A DNA stretch of 64,000 nucleotides from WLMZ01 sp038227995. GTDB taxonomy: Bacteria > Actinomycetota > Acidimicrobiia > Acidimicrobiales > Ilumatobacteraceae. The notes beneath the pieces are model-generated. The model saw nothing but the letters and a program-made list of their open reading frames with translations. It searched no databases and was not told the DNA's origin. Below are positions 41,055 through 50,021 of the stretch, one piece after another. The stretch is taken from assembly GCA_038227995.1 (NCBI GenBank), contig JBBRPP010000003.1:62001-126000 (forward strand), written 5' to 3'. The position numbers were made by a program, and so were the translations under genes. Within the stretch, counting starts at the first letter, position 1. The number at the start of each line of letters is the position of its first letter.

Positions 41055-41717
41055 CTACAGCGGCGCTTCGATTGTCGAAGATTTCTTCGGTTGCACGCGG
41101 TATACCGCAGACGCTGCGACAACGCCGCCGACGGCACCGAACAGGTGACCCTGCCACGAGACGCCGGATGCTGTCGGAAGCACACCCCACAACACTCCCC
41201 CGTACAGCACGAGGACGACGACGCCACCGAGGATGTAGCTGAACCTGCGCGCAAAGATGCCTCGCGTCAGCAGGCACAACAGGTAGCCGAAGACGAGTCC
41301 ACTGGCACCGATGACAACCGTGTGTGATCCGCCGGTCAGCCACGTGCCTGCTCCCCCGATCAGAGCCACGATCAGTGTGACCTGCAGGAACTGGGTAGCA
41401 CTCCCGAGCGCGATGATGCCGCCGAGTACCAGGAACGGCACGGTGTTGGCGATCAGGTGGCTGAACCCGCTGTGCAGGAACGGCGAGAAGACGATGCCAT
41501 CGAGACCATCGACCTGACGCGGCTTGATGCCGAAGCGGTCCAACCGGCCGCTCAACGCCGTGTCCACGACTTCTTCGATCCACATCAACGCCACCATGAG
41601 GACCACCGGCGCAACCGGGAGCAGATGGTCAGCGAGAGCTGGCCGTTGAGACCCTGCGGGCTCGATCGAGGACATGCCACATGATCCCAGATCGACGACC
41701 GAAACACTGCTCGTCAT
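41055..41717 (-). CDS. Rhomboid family intramembrane serine protease
   Basis: 220 residues, about six TM helices. Catalytic Ser in GASGLVFGYL, His in WQGHLFGAVGG, and the HSGFSHLIANT motif in the early loop mark an active rhomboid. Cleaves transmembrane substrates within the membrane. ATG 41675 (MSSIEPAG) is an alternative, shorter start. Confidence 0.87.
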   Translation of the reverse strand: MTSSVSVVDLGSCGMSSIEPAGSQRPALADHLLPVAPVVLMVALMWIEEVVDTALSGRLDRFGIKPRQVDGLDGIVFSPFLHSGFSHLIANTVPFLVLGGIIALGSATQFLQVTLIVALIGGAGTWLTGGSHTVVIGASGLVFGYLLCLLTRGIFARRFSYILGGVVVLVLYGGVLWGVLPTASGVSWQGHLFGAVGGVVAASAVYRVQPKKSSTIEAPL

Positions 41718-41729
41718 GACTAGGGACCG

Positions 41730-43211
41730 TCAGAGCAGCGATTGCACCCGGCCGATCGTGTCGGCGTCGATCGCCGATTTGTCATCCCGATAGCGGCGGA
41801 CGCGAGCGAAGCGAAGCGCCACTCCCCCGGGATATCGGGTCGAGCGCTGCACGCCATCGATCGCGATCTCCACAACCCTCTCCGGCCTGACGTGGACGAC
41901 GTGACCGTCGGTTCCGATCGAGATTCGCTGAAAGGTCTCGGTCTGCCAGCGCAGCAGCTCGTCGGTCAGTCCTTTGAAGGTCTTCCCGACCATCACGAAC
42001 GAACCGTCGGCACCGCGGGCACCGAGATGGAGGTTGCTGAGCAGACCGGTTCGCCGGCCGTGACCCCACTCGACCGCGAGGACGACGAGATCGAAGGTGT
42101 GCACCGGCTTGACCTTTCGCCACGTCGCTCCACGACGTCCGGCTTGATAGTGCGAGTCGAGCGCCTTCACCATCACGCCCTCGTGGCCGGCAGCGAGCGA
42201 TGCGTCGGCGAAGCGCTGGGCTTCGATCGCGTCGGCTGTGTCGAGCGTCGGCAGCAACATCCGGCCCGGCACGAATGACCGCATCACGGCTTTGCGTTCA
42301 GCAAGCGAGTGGTCGATGAGCGAGGTTCCGTCGGCTTGGAGCACATCGAAGAAGAACGGATGCAGACCGGTGTCCGCGTTCATCGTGTCCTGGAACTTCA
42401 GCGGATTGCCGTCCGCGTCGAGACCCAATGACTCGCCGTCGAGTACGAACTCGCGCGACGGGATCGAAAGCGCGGCTTGGACGATCGTCGGCACGCGGTC
42501 TGCGATCTCGTGCAGACTTCGCGTGAACACCTTGATGTCGTCGCCGCTGCGATGCACCTGGATGCGGGCTCCGTCGAGCTTCCATTCGACGCTGGCTGGA
42601 CCGGTGAGCTCGAGTGCGTCGGCGACGGAGGGGGCCGTGCCGGCCAGCATCGGCTGCACGCCGACGAACGGCGTCAGGCTCACGGCATCGAGGTCACCTC
42701 CTGCCAGTGCGAGACGCGCAGCCGCACCGATGTCGCCGAGCAGCATCGCAGCGCGGCGCACGGACGCAAGCGGACGCCCGCTCGCCTTGGAGACACCGTC
42801 TGCGATCACCCCCTCGTTCGCACCCTGCCGCAGTTCGCCGGTGAGCACACGGAACAGGAAGTCCTGCTCGGCCGCCGTCGCAGCGGAGAACAATGCGGTC
42901 ATCCGCTCGGCCCGGTCGCGCTGCGAACCGGAACCCTGCGTCGATCCGATCGCGGTGAGCGCGACATCGACCTCGGCCACGCTCAAGCTCGGGATGTCTG
43001 CAGCATCACGCCGCGTGTTGACGAGCGTCGCCCAGCCAACGCCGATTCGACCTTGGCGGGGCTCGCCGATCAGCAGGCCGACCACGATCTGTACTTCGTC
43101 GGCCGGCACGGTTCGGAAGAGTGCGGCGAACCGCTCGATCTTCTCCGACCGCTTCGTGGTTGCACCGATCTGTGTCGATGCCTCGACGATCTCGATCAGA
43201 TCCATGGACAC
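41730..43211 (-). CDS. ligB: ATP-dependent DNA ligase, LigB-type
   Basis: 493 residues: N-terminal DNA-binding domain (about 1-200), adenylation domain with motif I EWKLDGARIQVH (catalytic Lys near 214) and motif LDGESLGLDADGNPLKFQD, and an OB domain with WRKVKP (motif V). Matches mycobacterial LigB in length. Seals nicks using ATP, probably as an accessory to the NAD-dependent ligase. GTG 43211 and ATG 43205 both fit. Confidence 0.9.
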   Translation of the reverse strand: MSMDLIEIVEASTQIGATTKRSEKIERFAALFRTVPADEVQIVVGLLIGEPRQGRIGVGWATLVNTRRDAADIPSLSVAEVDVALTAIGSTQGSGSQRDRAERMTALFSAATAAEQDFLFRVLTGELRQGANEGVIADGVSKASGRPLASVRRAAMLLGDIGAAARLALAGGDLDAVSLTPFVGVQPMLAGTAPSVADALELTGPASVEWKLDGARIQVHRSGDDIKVFTRSLHEIADRVPTIVQAALSIPSREFVLDGESLGLDADGNPLKFQDTMNADTGLHPFFFDVLQADGTSLIDHSLAERKAVMRSFVPGRMLLPTLDTADAIEAQRFADASLAAGHEGVMVKALDSHYQAGRRGATWRKVKPVHTFDLVVLAVEWGHGRRTGLLSNLHLGARGADGSFVMVGKTFKGLTDELLRWQTETFQRISIGTDGHVVHVRPERVVEIAIDGVQRSTRYPGGVALRFARVRRYRDDKSAIDADTIGRVQSLL

Positions 43212-43230
43212 ACGTCGACCTTCACTCTGG

Positions 43231-44109
43231 TCAGGTCACGTTCGACAGCGGACGATCCGCCGGGGCCGCGTCGACGTCCTCGTCGGAGCCGACCGTGACC
43301 TCTGGTCGACCGAATCCGTAGCGAGCCTTCAGCCACGCGAACACTGCGCTGGCCGCACGGGCGACGGCGTACGCGATCGCCAGCACCAAGCCCGCAACAA
43401 TCCCGTCGAGCCACCAATGATTGGCCGTGATCGTGACGGAGAGGATCGTCAGAATCGGATGCAGCAGCACCAGCCAGCGCCACTTGCTGGTGCTGATCAC
43501 GACGACGGCGATACCGACGAGCAGCGACCAGCCGACATGCAACGACGGCATCGCTGCGAGCTCGTTCGAGACACCGCTTCCACCCTGTCCGTAGACGGAC
43601 AGGCCGTACTTCAACGCCGCGTCGACGAACCCGAGGTCGGGGAGAAAACGAGGCGGTGCCATCGGCACCAAGGCCTGGATCGTCAGACAGCCCGCAATGG
43701 TGAGTGCGAACACCGTGCGCACCCGTGCGTAGCGATCTCGGTGGCGTACGTAGAGCCAGATCAGCAATGCGCCGGCCGCCGGAACGTGGACTCCTCCGTA
43801 GTAGATGTTGAGGAAGTCCATGATCGGCCGGTTGTTCAGGAACAACTTCTGCAGCGCGACCTCACTGGGAAGATGAAGATCGCGCTCGAGGTTCCAGAGG
43901 TGACGTGCATTTTCGATCGCTCCGACCGTCTTGGTGACCGCAAGCTCACGGATGTATTGCCAGGTGCCGTACAGCGCGAGAACGATCGCCAACTCCTTCG
44001 CCGTTGCGACCGCGATCTTCACTCCTCGCTGCTTCACCCGGCCGAACGCTACGACCCCGATGACCAGCACGACTGCCATCTCGTAGGCCCATTGGTACGG
44101 CAACCACAT
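43231..44109 (-). CDS. PAP2/inositol-phosphotransferase-like membrane enzyme
   Basis: 292 residues with about six TM helices. AAMPSLHVGWS and ITANHWWLDG are the second and third phosphatase motifs of the PAP2 superfamily (catalytic His residues). It resembles the Aur1/Ipt1-type PAP2_3 subfamily, which transfers inositol phosphate or removes lipid phosphate. Directly precedes ligB on the same strand. Confidence 0.82.
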   Translation of the reverse strand: MWLPYQWAYEMAVVLVIGVVAFGRVKQRGVKIAVATAKELAIVLALYGTWQYIRELAVTKTVGAIENARHLWNLERDLHLPSEVALQKLFLNNRPIMDFLNIYYGGVHVPAAGALLIWLYVRHRDRYARVRTVFALTIAGCLTIQALVPMAPPRFLPDLGFVDAALKYGLSVYGQGGSGVSNELAAMPSLHVGWSLLVGIAVVVISTSKWRWLVLLHPILTILSVTITANHWWLDGIVAGLVLAIAYAVARAASAVFAWLKARYGFGRPEVTVGSDEDVDAAPADRPLSNVT

Positions 44110-44116
44110 TCGTCCG

Positions 44117-44122
44117 AGCGTA
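44117..44122 (-). promoter_or_regulatory. -10 element TACGCT, leaderless promoter of the PAP2 gene
   Basis: TACGCT on the minus strand, 7-nt spacer to ATG 44109. Confidence 0.5.
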
Positions 44123-44166
44123 ATCCCCGGGCCCGCGTTCGCGACCCCGGGGACCGCTACAGTTCG

Positions 44167-44604
44167 TCAGCTCGTGGTCTGCGACGGGTCGAGCTGAAGC
44201 GCGGCCGAGTTCATGCAGTACCGCTGCCCGCTCGCGCCAGGGCCGTCGTCGAACACGTGACCGAGGTGGCCACCGCACGCACGGCAGCGCACTTCCGTGC
44301 GGCTCATGAACATGCTCCGGTCGGTGACGAGCACGACCGCGTCGGCCGTGACCGGGTCCGTGAAGCTCGGCCAGCCCGTCCCTGACTCGAACTTGGTATC
44401 GGCGTCGAACAGCGCGGCATGGCAGCCGGCGCATCGGTAGATGCCGTCGTCGTGACAGTCGAAGTACTGACCGGTGAAGGCACGCTCGGTACCGGCGTTG
44501 CGGAGCACCGAGTACTGCGCGGGTGTCAGTTCCTCGCGCCATTGGTCGTCGGATTTGACGACGGTCGGATCGGGAATCGTGGTGTCGGATCGCTTCAGTT
44601 TCAT
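44167..44604 (-). CDS. msrB: Peptide-methionine (R)-S-oxide reductase MsrB
   Basis: 145 residues: two zinc CxxC pairs (CAGC and CRAC), GTGWPSF, VRCRACGGHLGHVFDDGP and the catalytic RYCMNSAALQL. Repairs methionine-R-sulfoxide in proteins with reducing power from thioredoxin. ATG 44604 (MKLKRSD) begins the typical family sequence; six more codons upstream are open with a GTG. Confidence 0.93.
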   Translation of the reverse strand: MKLKRSDTTIPDPTVVKSDDQWREELTPAQYSVLRNAGTERAFTGQYFDCHDDGIYRCAGCHAALFDADTKFESGTGWPSFTDPVTADAVVLVTDRSMFMSRTEVRCRACGGHLGHVFDDGPGASGQRYCMNSAALQLDPSQTTS

Positions 44605-44647
44605 GCCCGTACCGTCCCGCACGGACAGCGGTTCGTTACAGCAGACG

Positions 44648-45511
44648 TCAAACGTCTCGTTTGCTGAGCAGGAACGTCGCGATCGCGAACGTGCCAGCGA
44701 TCCAGCACAGGAAGATCACCAAGCCTTTGCCCGGGGTCAACAGATCTGGGTCGACTCGCACCGAGAACATGGCTTGGCCGGCGTTCATCGGCAGCAGCTT
44801 GCCGACGTTCACGTTCCACGGGTCGGGCAACGCGTCGGCAAGCAGCGGGAAGATCAAGACGATGCCGAACAAAGCCGAGATCGCGCCAGGAGTCCGGCGC
44901 ACGATCGTGCCGATGGCCAGTCCGAAAAGCGCGATGAGCATGAGGTAGGCGCCGGCTCCGAGCACTGCCCGAAGAACACCTGCGTCGCCGATCGATACGC
45001 CCAGGTTCTTGCTGGAGAGCACTGCCTGGCCGGCGAAGAAGGCGAGGAAGGCCGAGATCATGCTCACGACAAGACTCACGGCGCCGAGGACGATGGCCTT
45101 CGCAAGCAGCAACAAGCGGCGGTTGGGAACGGCTGCGAGCGAGGTGCGGACCGAGCCGGTCGTGTACTCGGAGCTCATCACCAGAACGCCGAGCACCCCG
45201 ATCGCGAGCTGGGCGAGGAAGACGCCGCGCAAGGCACGGTCGGTTGGATCGAAGCGCAGGCCCGAGCCGAGGCCGCCGCGGCCGCCGCGCTCGTCGGGTG
45301 GCCGATTCACATACGCCCAGCAGAAAAGGGTTCCGAGACCGATCGTGAAGGCCGACGTCAGGATCAACGACCAGATGGTCGAGCGCACGGATCTCAGCTT
45401 GGTCCACTCGGACAGCAGCGCCGCACGGATCATCGATCCCGTGGGGGTCGGATGGGTGGTGAACACCGGTGGAGTTGCGCCGGCAGGAGTGTCTGTCGAT
45501 GTGGCGCTCAT
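44648..45511 (-). CDS. ABC transporter permease
   Basis: 287 residues with six predicted TM helices and the SEWTKLRSVRSTIWSLI segment typical of ABC-2 type permeases of the DrrB/YhaP group. Coupled to its ATPase gene by a 4-bp overlap. Exported substrate unknown. Confidence 0.88.
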   Translation of the reverse strand: MSATSTDTPAGATPPVFTTHPTPTGSMIRAALLSEWTKLRSVRSTIWSLILTSAFTIGLGTLFCWAYVNRPPDERGGRGGLGSGLRFDPTDRALRGVFLAQLAIGVLGVLVMSSEYTTGSVRTSLAAVPNRRLLLLAKAIVLGAVSLVVSMISAFLAFFAGQAVLSSKNLGVSIGDAGVLRAVLGAGAYLMLIALFGLAIGTIVRRTPGAISALFGIVLIFPLLADALPDPWNVNVGKLLPMNAGQAMFSVRVDPDLLTPGKGLVIFLCWIAGTFAIATFLLSKRDV

Positions 45512-46419
45512 GCCGACACACTCCCGTGGTATTCGACGCTGTCGTCGGTGAGTCCGAAGAAGACCTCTTCGAGCGAGGCTCTCTGCTCGGTGAGTCCGTA
45601 GAGCGCAACGCCCGCTGTCAGTGCGATGTCGCCGATCTGCACGGCGGAGAGGCCGCGCACCTCGCTGTCATCGCCGACCATCGTGACGGTGCCACCTGCG
45701 TTCAACAACGCGGCGGTGAGCTCCGCCGGCCGAGCGGATCGAACCGTCACCCACTGTTCGCCGCGGGCGGTGAACTCGTCAACCGTGGAGTCAGCGATGA
45801 GACGTCCACGTCCGACCACGATGAGTCGGTCAGCCGTCATCGCCATCTCGGTCATCAGATGACTCGACACGAAGACGGTTCGGCCCTCGGATGCGAGCCA
45901 TCGCAGGAGGTTGCGGATCCAGACGATTCCTTCTGGGTCGAGGCCGTTCACCGGCTCATCGAACATCAAGATGCCAGGGTCACCGAGCAGTGCAGCCGCG
46001 ATGCCGAGTCGCTGTCCCATGCCGAGCGAGAACGTGCCGGCACGTTTGCGTGCCACATCAGCGAGGCCGACCATCTCCAAGACCGCAGTGACGCGCGCCT
46101 TCCCGATGCCGTTGCTCTGTGCGAGGCACAGCAGATGATCGAACGCTCGTCGTCCGCCGTGCAGTGCTTTGGCATCCAAGAGCGCACCGACCTCGTGCAG
46201 CGGGAACTTGTGTTGCGAATACGGCTTGCCGTTGACGGTCACGCTGCCCTTGGTGGGAGCATCGAGCCCGAGGATCATCCGCATCGTGGTCGTCTTGCCC
46301 GCGCCGTTCGGCCCGAGAAATCCCGTGACGCAACCTGGCTCGATGTCGAAGCTGAGATCATCGACGGCCAGCGTGTCTCCGTACCGTTTCGTCAGCCCGC
46401 TCAACTCGATCATGGACAC
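45508..46419 (-). CDS. ABC transporter ATP-binding protein
   Basis: 303 residues with Walker A GPNGAGKTTT, the altered signature SLGMGQRLG and Walker B ILMFDEPVNGLDPEG, plus the C-terminal regulatory part seen in DrrA-type exporters. It drives the permease encoded immediately downstream. GTG 46419 or ATG 46413 as start. Confidence 0.92.
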   Translation of the reverse strand: MSMIELSGLTKRYGDTLAVDDLSFDIEPGCVTGFLGPNGAGKTTTMRMILGLDAPTKGSVTVNGKPYSQHKFPLHEVGALLDAKALHGGRRAFDHLLCLAQSNGIGKARVTAVLEMVGLADVARKRAGTFSLGMGQRLGIAAALLGDPGILMFDEPVNGLDPEGIVWIRNLLRWLASEGRTVFVSSHLMTEMAMTADRLIVVGRGRLIADSTVDEFTARGEQWVTVRSARPAELTAALLNAGGTVTMVGDDSEVRGLSAVQIGDIALTAGVALYGLTEQRASLEEVFFGLTDDSVEYHGSVSA

Positions 46420-46525
46420 CCCGTCGCTCGCGTGAACCCTCAGTCAACACCGCTCAGATGTGACCAAGGTAAGAATGGGTCAATGACGACACAACCGCTG
46501 ACGGTCCGGTTGGCCAGCGGTGTGG

Positions 46526-47035
46526 TCAGCGGTGTTGGACACCGCCACCTTCGGCATATTCGAGCGTGCACGACTGGTCGAGCCCCAGCACCTGCATGAA
46601 GCGTCCGAACGCGATGTACTTACCGATGACGAGGGTGAGCTCGACGATGTCGGCCGGCTCGAAATGGGCGGCGAGGCGGGCCATGAACGCGTCGTCGATT
46701 CCCGCCGAGTTGGTGCTGAACCGCTCGGCGTATTCGATCGCGACCTTCTCGGTCGGGCTGTAGCCCGTGGCTGCCGCGTAGTCGGCCACCGAGCCGAGCA
46801 GCTCGTCGGTCATCCCCGCTGCGACAGCGGCCGGCGTCCGCCACGCGAGACAGACGGTGCAGTCGTTGATCTGGGCCACACGCATGCGGACGAGCTCGTG
46901 AATGCGCGGGTCGAGTGGGCTCGCGGCCACGGCCGCATCCATCATCCCCACCGCTTTGGCCAACTCGGGCCGCGCCACCGACAGGGCGTTGATCACGTCG
47001 AGGTTGCCGTTGTCGGGGAGAGCGATGCGTGCCAT
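46526..47035 (-). CDS. Carboxymuconolactone decarboxylase / AhpD-like protein
   Basis: 169 residues with CTVC in MRVAQINDCTVCLAWRTP, the redox CxxC, and FEPADIVELTLVIGKYIAFGRFMQVLGL as the paired helices of the CMD fold. Likely a peroxidase-like protein using the CxxC disulfide. Leaderless start. Confidence 0.85.
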   Translation of the reverse strand: MARIALPDNGNLDVINALSVARPELAKAVGMMDAAVAASPLDPRIHELVRMRVAQINDCTVCLAWRTPAAVAAGMTDELLGSVADYAAATGYSPTEKVAIEYAERFSTNSAGIDDAFMARLAAHFEPADIVELTLVIGKYIAFGRFMQVLGLDQSCTLEYAEGGGVQHR

Positions 47036-47041
47036 GCGCCG

Positions 47042-47047
47042 ATGCTA
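47042..47047 (-). promoter_or_regulatory. -10 element TAGCAT, leaderless promoter of AhpD-like gene
   Basis: TAGCAT on the minus strand, 6-nt spacer to ATG 47035. Confidence 0.5.
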
Positions 47048-47124
47048 CGCGTTCGCCGTCGACAGATCGGTCAGCGGAGCGATCCATGGAGCACCGCTGC
47101 TTCGCGACATGCCAGACTCACATC

Positions 47125-48720
47125 GTGGGGGAATCGGTGAGTCGTCGCGATCTGATGCGTTGGTCGATGCTGGGTGCGGGCGCTGCCCCGATCGCCGCGT
47201 GGCTCGCGGGCTGCTCATCGGACGGGCGAGCGCTGGGTTCGACGTCTTCTCCCGCTCCGTCGTCATCGACGATCGCAGCTCCACGAACGACGGGTTCCGA
47301 CCCTGTCGCGTCCGCATCACCGACGTCGATTGCGACCACGTCGACGACGAGTCCGCCGCCTGGGACCACGTCGCCGGTCGATCCAATGCGACCATGGTGG
47401 ATGCAGGGCAACTATGCCCCCGTGAACACAGAGACCGACGCGACCGCGCTCACCGTCCACGGCGCGATCCCTCCGGAGTTGAACGGCCTGTACGTCCGCA
47501 ACGGATCGAATCCGGCCAGCGGCGATTCGCCCCACTGGTTCTTCGGAGACGGCATGGTGCATGGCGTCCGGCTCTCCAACGGCCGGGCCGAGTCGTACCG
47601 GAACAGGTACGTCCAGACCTCGTTGTACTCGGCGAAAGCGGGCTTCGGACATGGGGCACCGGGCGGAGCCTCGAACCAATCGAACGTGTCGTGCATCTGG
47701 CACGGCAATCGACTCTTGACCAGCGGCGAGGTCGGCTACCCCTACCAGCTCGACCGAAGTGACCTGTCGACGATCGGACCGTTCGACTTCGCCGGCGGGC
47801 TGAAAACAGCCTTCACCGCCCACCCCAAGATCGACCCGGCCACCGGTCGCCTGCACTTCTTCGGATACGGCTTCACTCCGCCATACCTCACGTACCACAT
47901 CGCCGAACCCGACGGTTCGCTGGTGCACAGCGAGGTCGTCGACATTCCGCGAAGCACGATGATGCACGACTTCGCAATCACGGCATCGGACGCGATCTTC
48001 TGGGACCTCCCCGTCACCTTCGACCTCGATGCAGCGGTGAAGTTCATCGCCGACCCGAAAGCCGGAGTCTTTCCGTACCAGTGGACGCCCGACGCGGGAG
48101 CTCGGGTCGGGATCATGCCCCTCGGAGGCGGCGCCGCCGCAATCAAGTGGTTCGACCTCGACCCGTGCTACGTCTTCCACGGCGTGAATGCGTTCCGACG
48201 TGGCGAGGAGGTCGTGGTCGATGTCTGTCGCCTGTCCTCGATGTTCGCACCGGGCGGGTTCCTCGGTGGCACGCCGACCCACCGACGGTGGACGTTCAAC
48301 ACGGTGACCGGTTCGGTGTCCGACGATGTTCTCGCTGAACACAACCCCGGTGACCTCCCTGGCCGTGACCCGCGAAGGGTGGGCCGCGAGCACCGGTATG
48401 CGTACCTCGTCGAGACACGCGACAACCCGCACACCGTCGAGTTCGGTGGCCTCATCAAGCACGACTACACCGACAACTCCCGTGAGTACTGGGATCCTGG
48501 TCCCACGCAGCACGCTGGTGAGTGGCTGTTCGTTCCCGGCGGACCTGATCTCGCCGACGACGCCGGATACGTGCTCTCCTACGTGCACGACGAGGCAACC
48601 GGTGTCACCGACCTCGTCGTCATCGACGCGACGAGCGTGGCCGCCGGTCCGGTGGCGCGAGTGTCACTACCGCAACGAGTCCCGTACGGCTTTCACGCGA
48701 CGTGGATTCCTGACGCCTGA
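47125..48720 (+). CDS. Carotenoid oxygenase family protein with Tat-lipoprotein signal
   Basis: 531 residues. The N-terminus SRRDLMRWSMLGAGAAPIAAWLAGC is a twin-arginine signal ending in a lipobox Cys, followed by a Ser/Thr/Pro-rich linker. The seven-bladed propeller carries the four iron His in HPKIDPATGRLH, MMHDFAIT, FHGVNAF and YGFHATW. Such enzymes split conjugated or stilbene-like double bonds with O2. GTG 47125 fits CAGACT 6 nt upstream; GTG 47137 is possible. An exported, lipid-anchored version is unusual, since bacterial relatives are mostly cytosolic. Confidence 0.85.
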   Translation: MGESVSRRDLMRWSMLGAGAAPIAAWLAGCSSDGRALGSTSSPAPSSSTIAAPRTTGSDPVASASPTSIATTSTTSPPPGTTSPVDPMRPWWMQGNYAPVNTETDATALTVHGAIPPELNGLYVRNGSNPASGDSPHWFFGDGMVHGVRLSNGRAESYRNRYVQTSLYSAKAGFGHGAPGGASNQSNVSCIWHGNRLLTSGEVGYPYQLDRSDLSTIGPFDFAGGLKTAFTAHPKIDPATGRLHFFGYGFTPPYLTYHIAEPDGSLVHSEVVDIPRSTMMHDFAITASDAIFWDLPVTFDLDAAVKFIADPKAGVFPYQWTPDAGARVGIMPLGGGAAAIKWFDLDPCYVFHGVNAFRRGEEVVVDVCRLSSMFAPGGFLGGTPTHRRWTFNTVTGSVSDDVLAEHNPGDLPGRDPRRVGREHRYAYLVETRDNPHTVEFGGLIKHDYTDNSREYWDPGPTQHAGEWLFVPGGPDLADDAGYVLSYVHDEATGVTDLVVIDATSVAAGPVARVSLPQRVPYGFHATWIPDA

Positions 48721-48773
48721 ACATCGGCGCTCGGAACCAGCGGACGCAGCCTGAGGGCCACTGGACCAACCAG

Positions 48774-49877
48774 TCAGGTGGCGCAGTTGCCGGCCAGGCT
48801 TGCGATCGCCGTGGTGCGACGGGCCTCGCGCAGGATGTTCTCGTCCAGGCCGTTGGTGCAGAAACCGAGGCTCAGGCCCGAGTGCGGGTCGCCCCATGCG
48901 ATCTGGCCCTTCGCGCCGTTGTGGCCGACGGTACCTGACGACACGGTGCGACCCATGCCGCGGAAGTTGCTCTTTCCGTCGTCACCTGCCTGCACCAATC
49001 CGAGCGTGCGGTTGGCGGGCAGACCCGTCACGCGGTCGGGCAGCCGATTGCGAACATTGCTGGTGACATCGGCGTGCACGTGTGGCTGCCACATCTGGTT
49101 CGGGTTGTGCAGGACCGCTTGGTAGTACAGGGCGAGATCAGCAGCGCGCATCACTCCCCCGCCACCCGGCACACCGACGCGCTGCACATCGGGATCGTTG
49201 AATCCGAGGAGCGCCGCGGTGGTCACTTCGCCGACCTCGATCTCGCGCACGCCGATCGCTGCGAACAGTTCGTCGGGGGAGGCCTGCTCGCCCACCGCAA
49301 CCAATTCCTGCGCCGCATGGGGAACGTCACCGAGCACTCGACCGAGACCGGCCGGTGTGGTGACGCGTTCTTCGACCACATCGCGGAAGTCGCGTCCTGA
49401 GACGCGCTCGATGATCTCGGCGAGGACCCAATGTGCGGACGTGGGGTGGTACTCGAAGTGCGTTCCGGGCTGCCAGTTGAGACGCCATTTCGCAAATGCA
49501 GCCGTTCGCCCTTCACTCGTGGCGCCGTTGATCGGCGGCAGCGGGGCGGTCGGGAAACCGGATGTGTGCAGCATCACCTGCTCAACCGTGATGATTTCCT
49601 TTCCATTGGTGCCGAACTCGGGGATGTAGTCGACGACGAGCTGTGCGGGGTCGACAGCTCCATCACCGATCAAGGCCCAGACGGCTCCGGCGACGAACGC
49701 CTTGGTCGCGGAGTAGACGACATATCGCGAGTCGTTCGTGCCGTCACCGAATGTCTCGAAGGCGACCAATTCGCCGTCGAAAGCGAGCGCGACCTGCGTC
49801 GACGGCAGCAAACCTTCGTCGACATCACGTCGTGCTCGATCCAACAGTTTCTGTACCGCGTGCTGATCGACACCCAT
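48774..49877 (-). CDS. Serine hydrolase, beta-lactamase family (class C-like)
   Basis: 367 residues. SATK motif (VVYSATKAFV), Tyr motif FEYHPTSAHW in place of YxN, and HNGAKGQ as the third HxG motif, typical of esterase/EstB-like members. No signal peptide is seen. A TAGTCT -10 and 25-nt leader with GGGGGCC precede ATG 49877. Probable esterase; substrate unknown. It is unrelated in context to the first serine hydrolase at 6515. Confidence 0.83.
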   Translation of the reverse strand: MGVDQHAVQKLLDRARRDVDEGLLPSTQVALAFDGELVAFETFGDGTNDSRYVVYSATKAFVAGAVWALIGDGAVDPAQLVVDYIPEFGTNGKEIITVEQVMLHTSGFPTAPLPPINGATSEGRTAAFAKWRLNWQPGTHFEYHPTSAHWVLAEIIERVSGRDFRDVVEERVTTPAGLGRVLGDVPHAAQELVAVGEQASPDELFAAIGVREIEVGEVTTAALLGFNDPDVQRVGVPGGGGVMRAADLALYYQAVLHNPNQMWQPHVHADVTSNVRNRLPDRVTGLPANRTLGLVQAGDDGKSNFRGMGRTVSSGTVGHNGAKGQIAWGDPHSGLSLGFCTNGLDENILREARRTTAIASLAGNCAT

Positions 49878-50021
49878 TCCAGGCCCCCTTTTGCCGCTGC
49901 GAGACTAGATGCGACGGCGAGGTGGTGCATGACCGGGGCAGTGAACCTCATGGTCTATATTCGATCCAACTCATCGGTGCCGTGAACGCTGGCCCGTCGC
50001 AATCGATCAGATGGAGCCGTC

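Noticed and set aside
42238..44385. Plus-strand open frame of 715 codons opposite ligB, PAP2 and msrB
   Set aside because: Ser/Arg-rich antisense frame with no domain; the ligase and PAP2 motifs are certain on the other strand.
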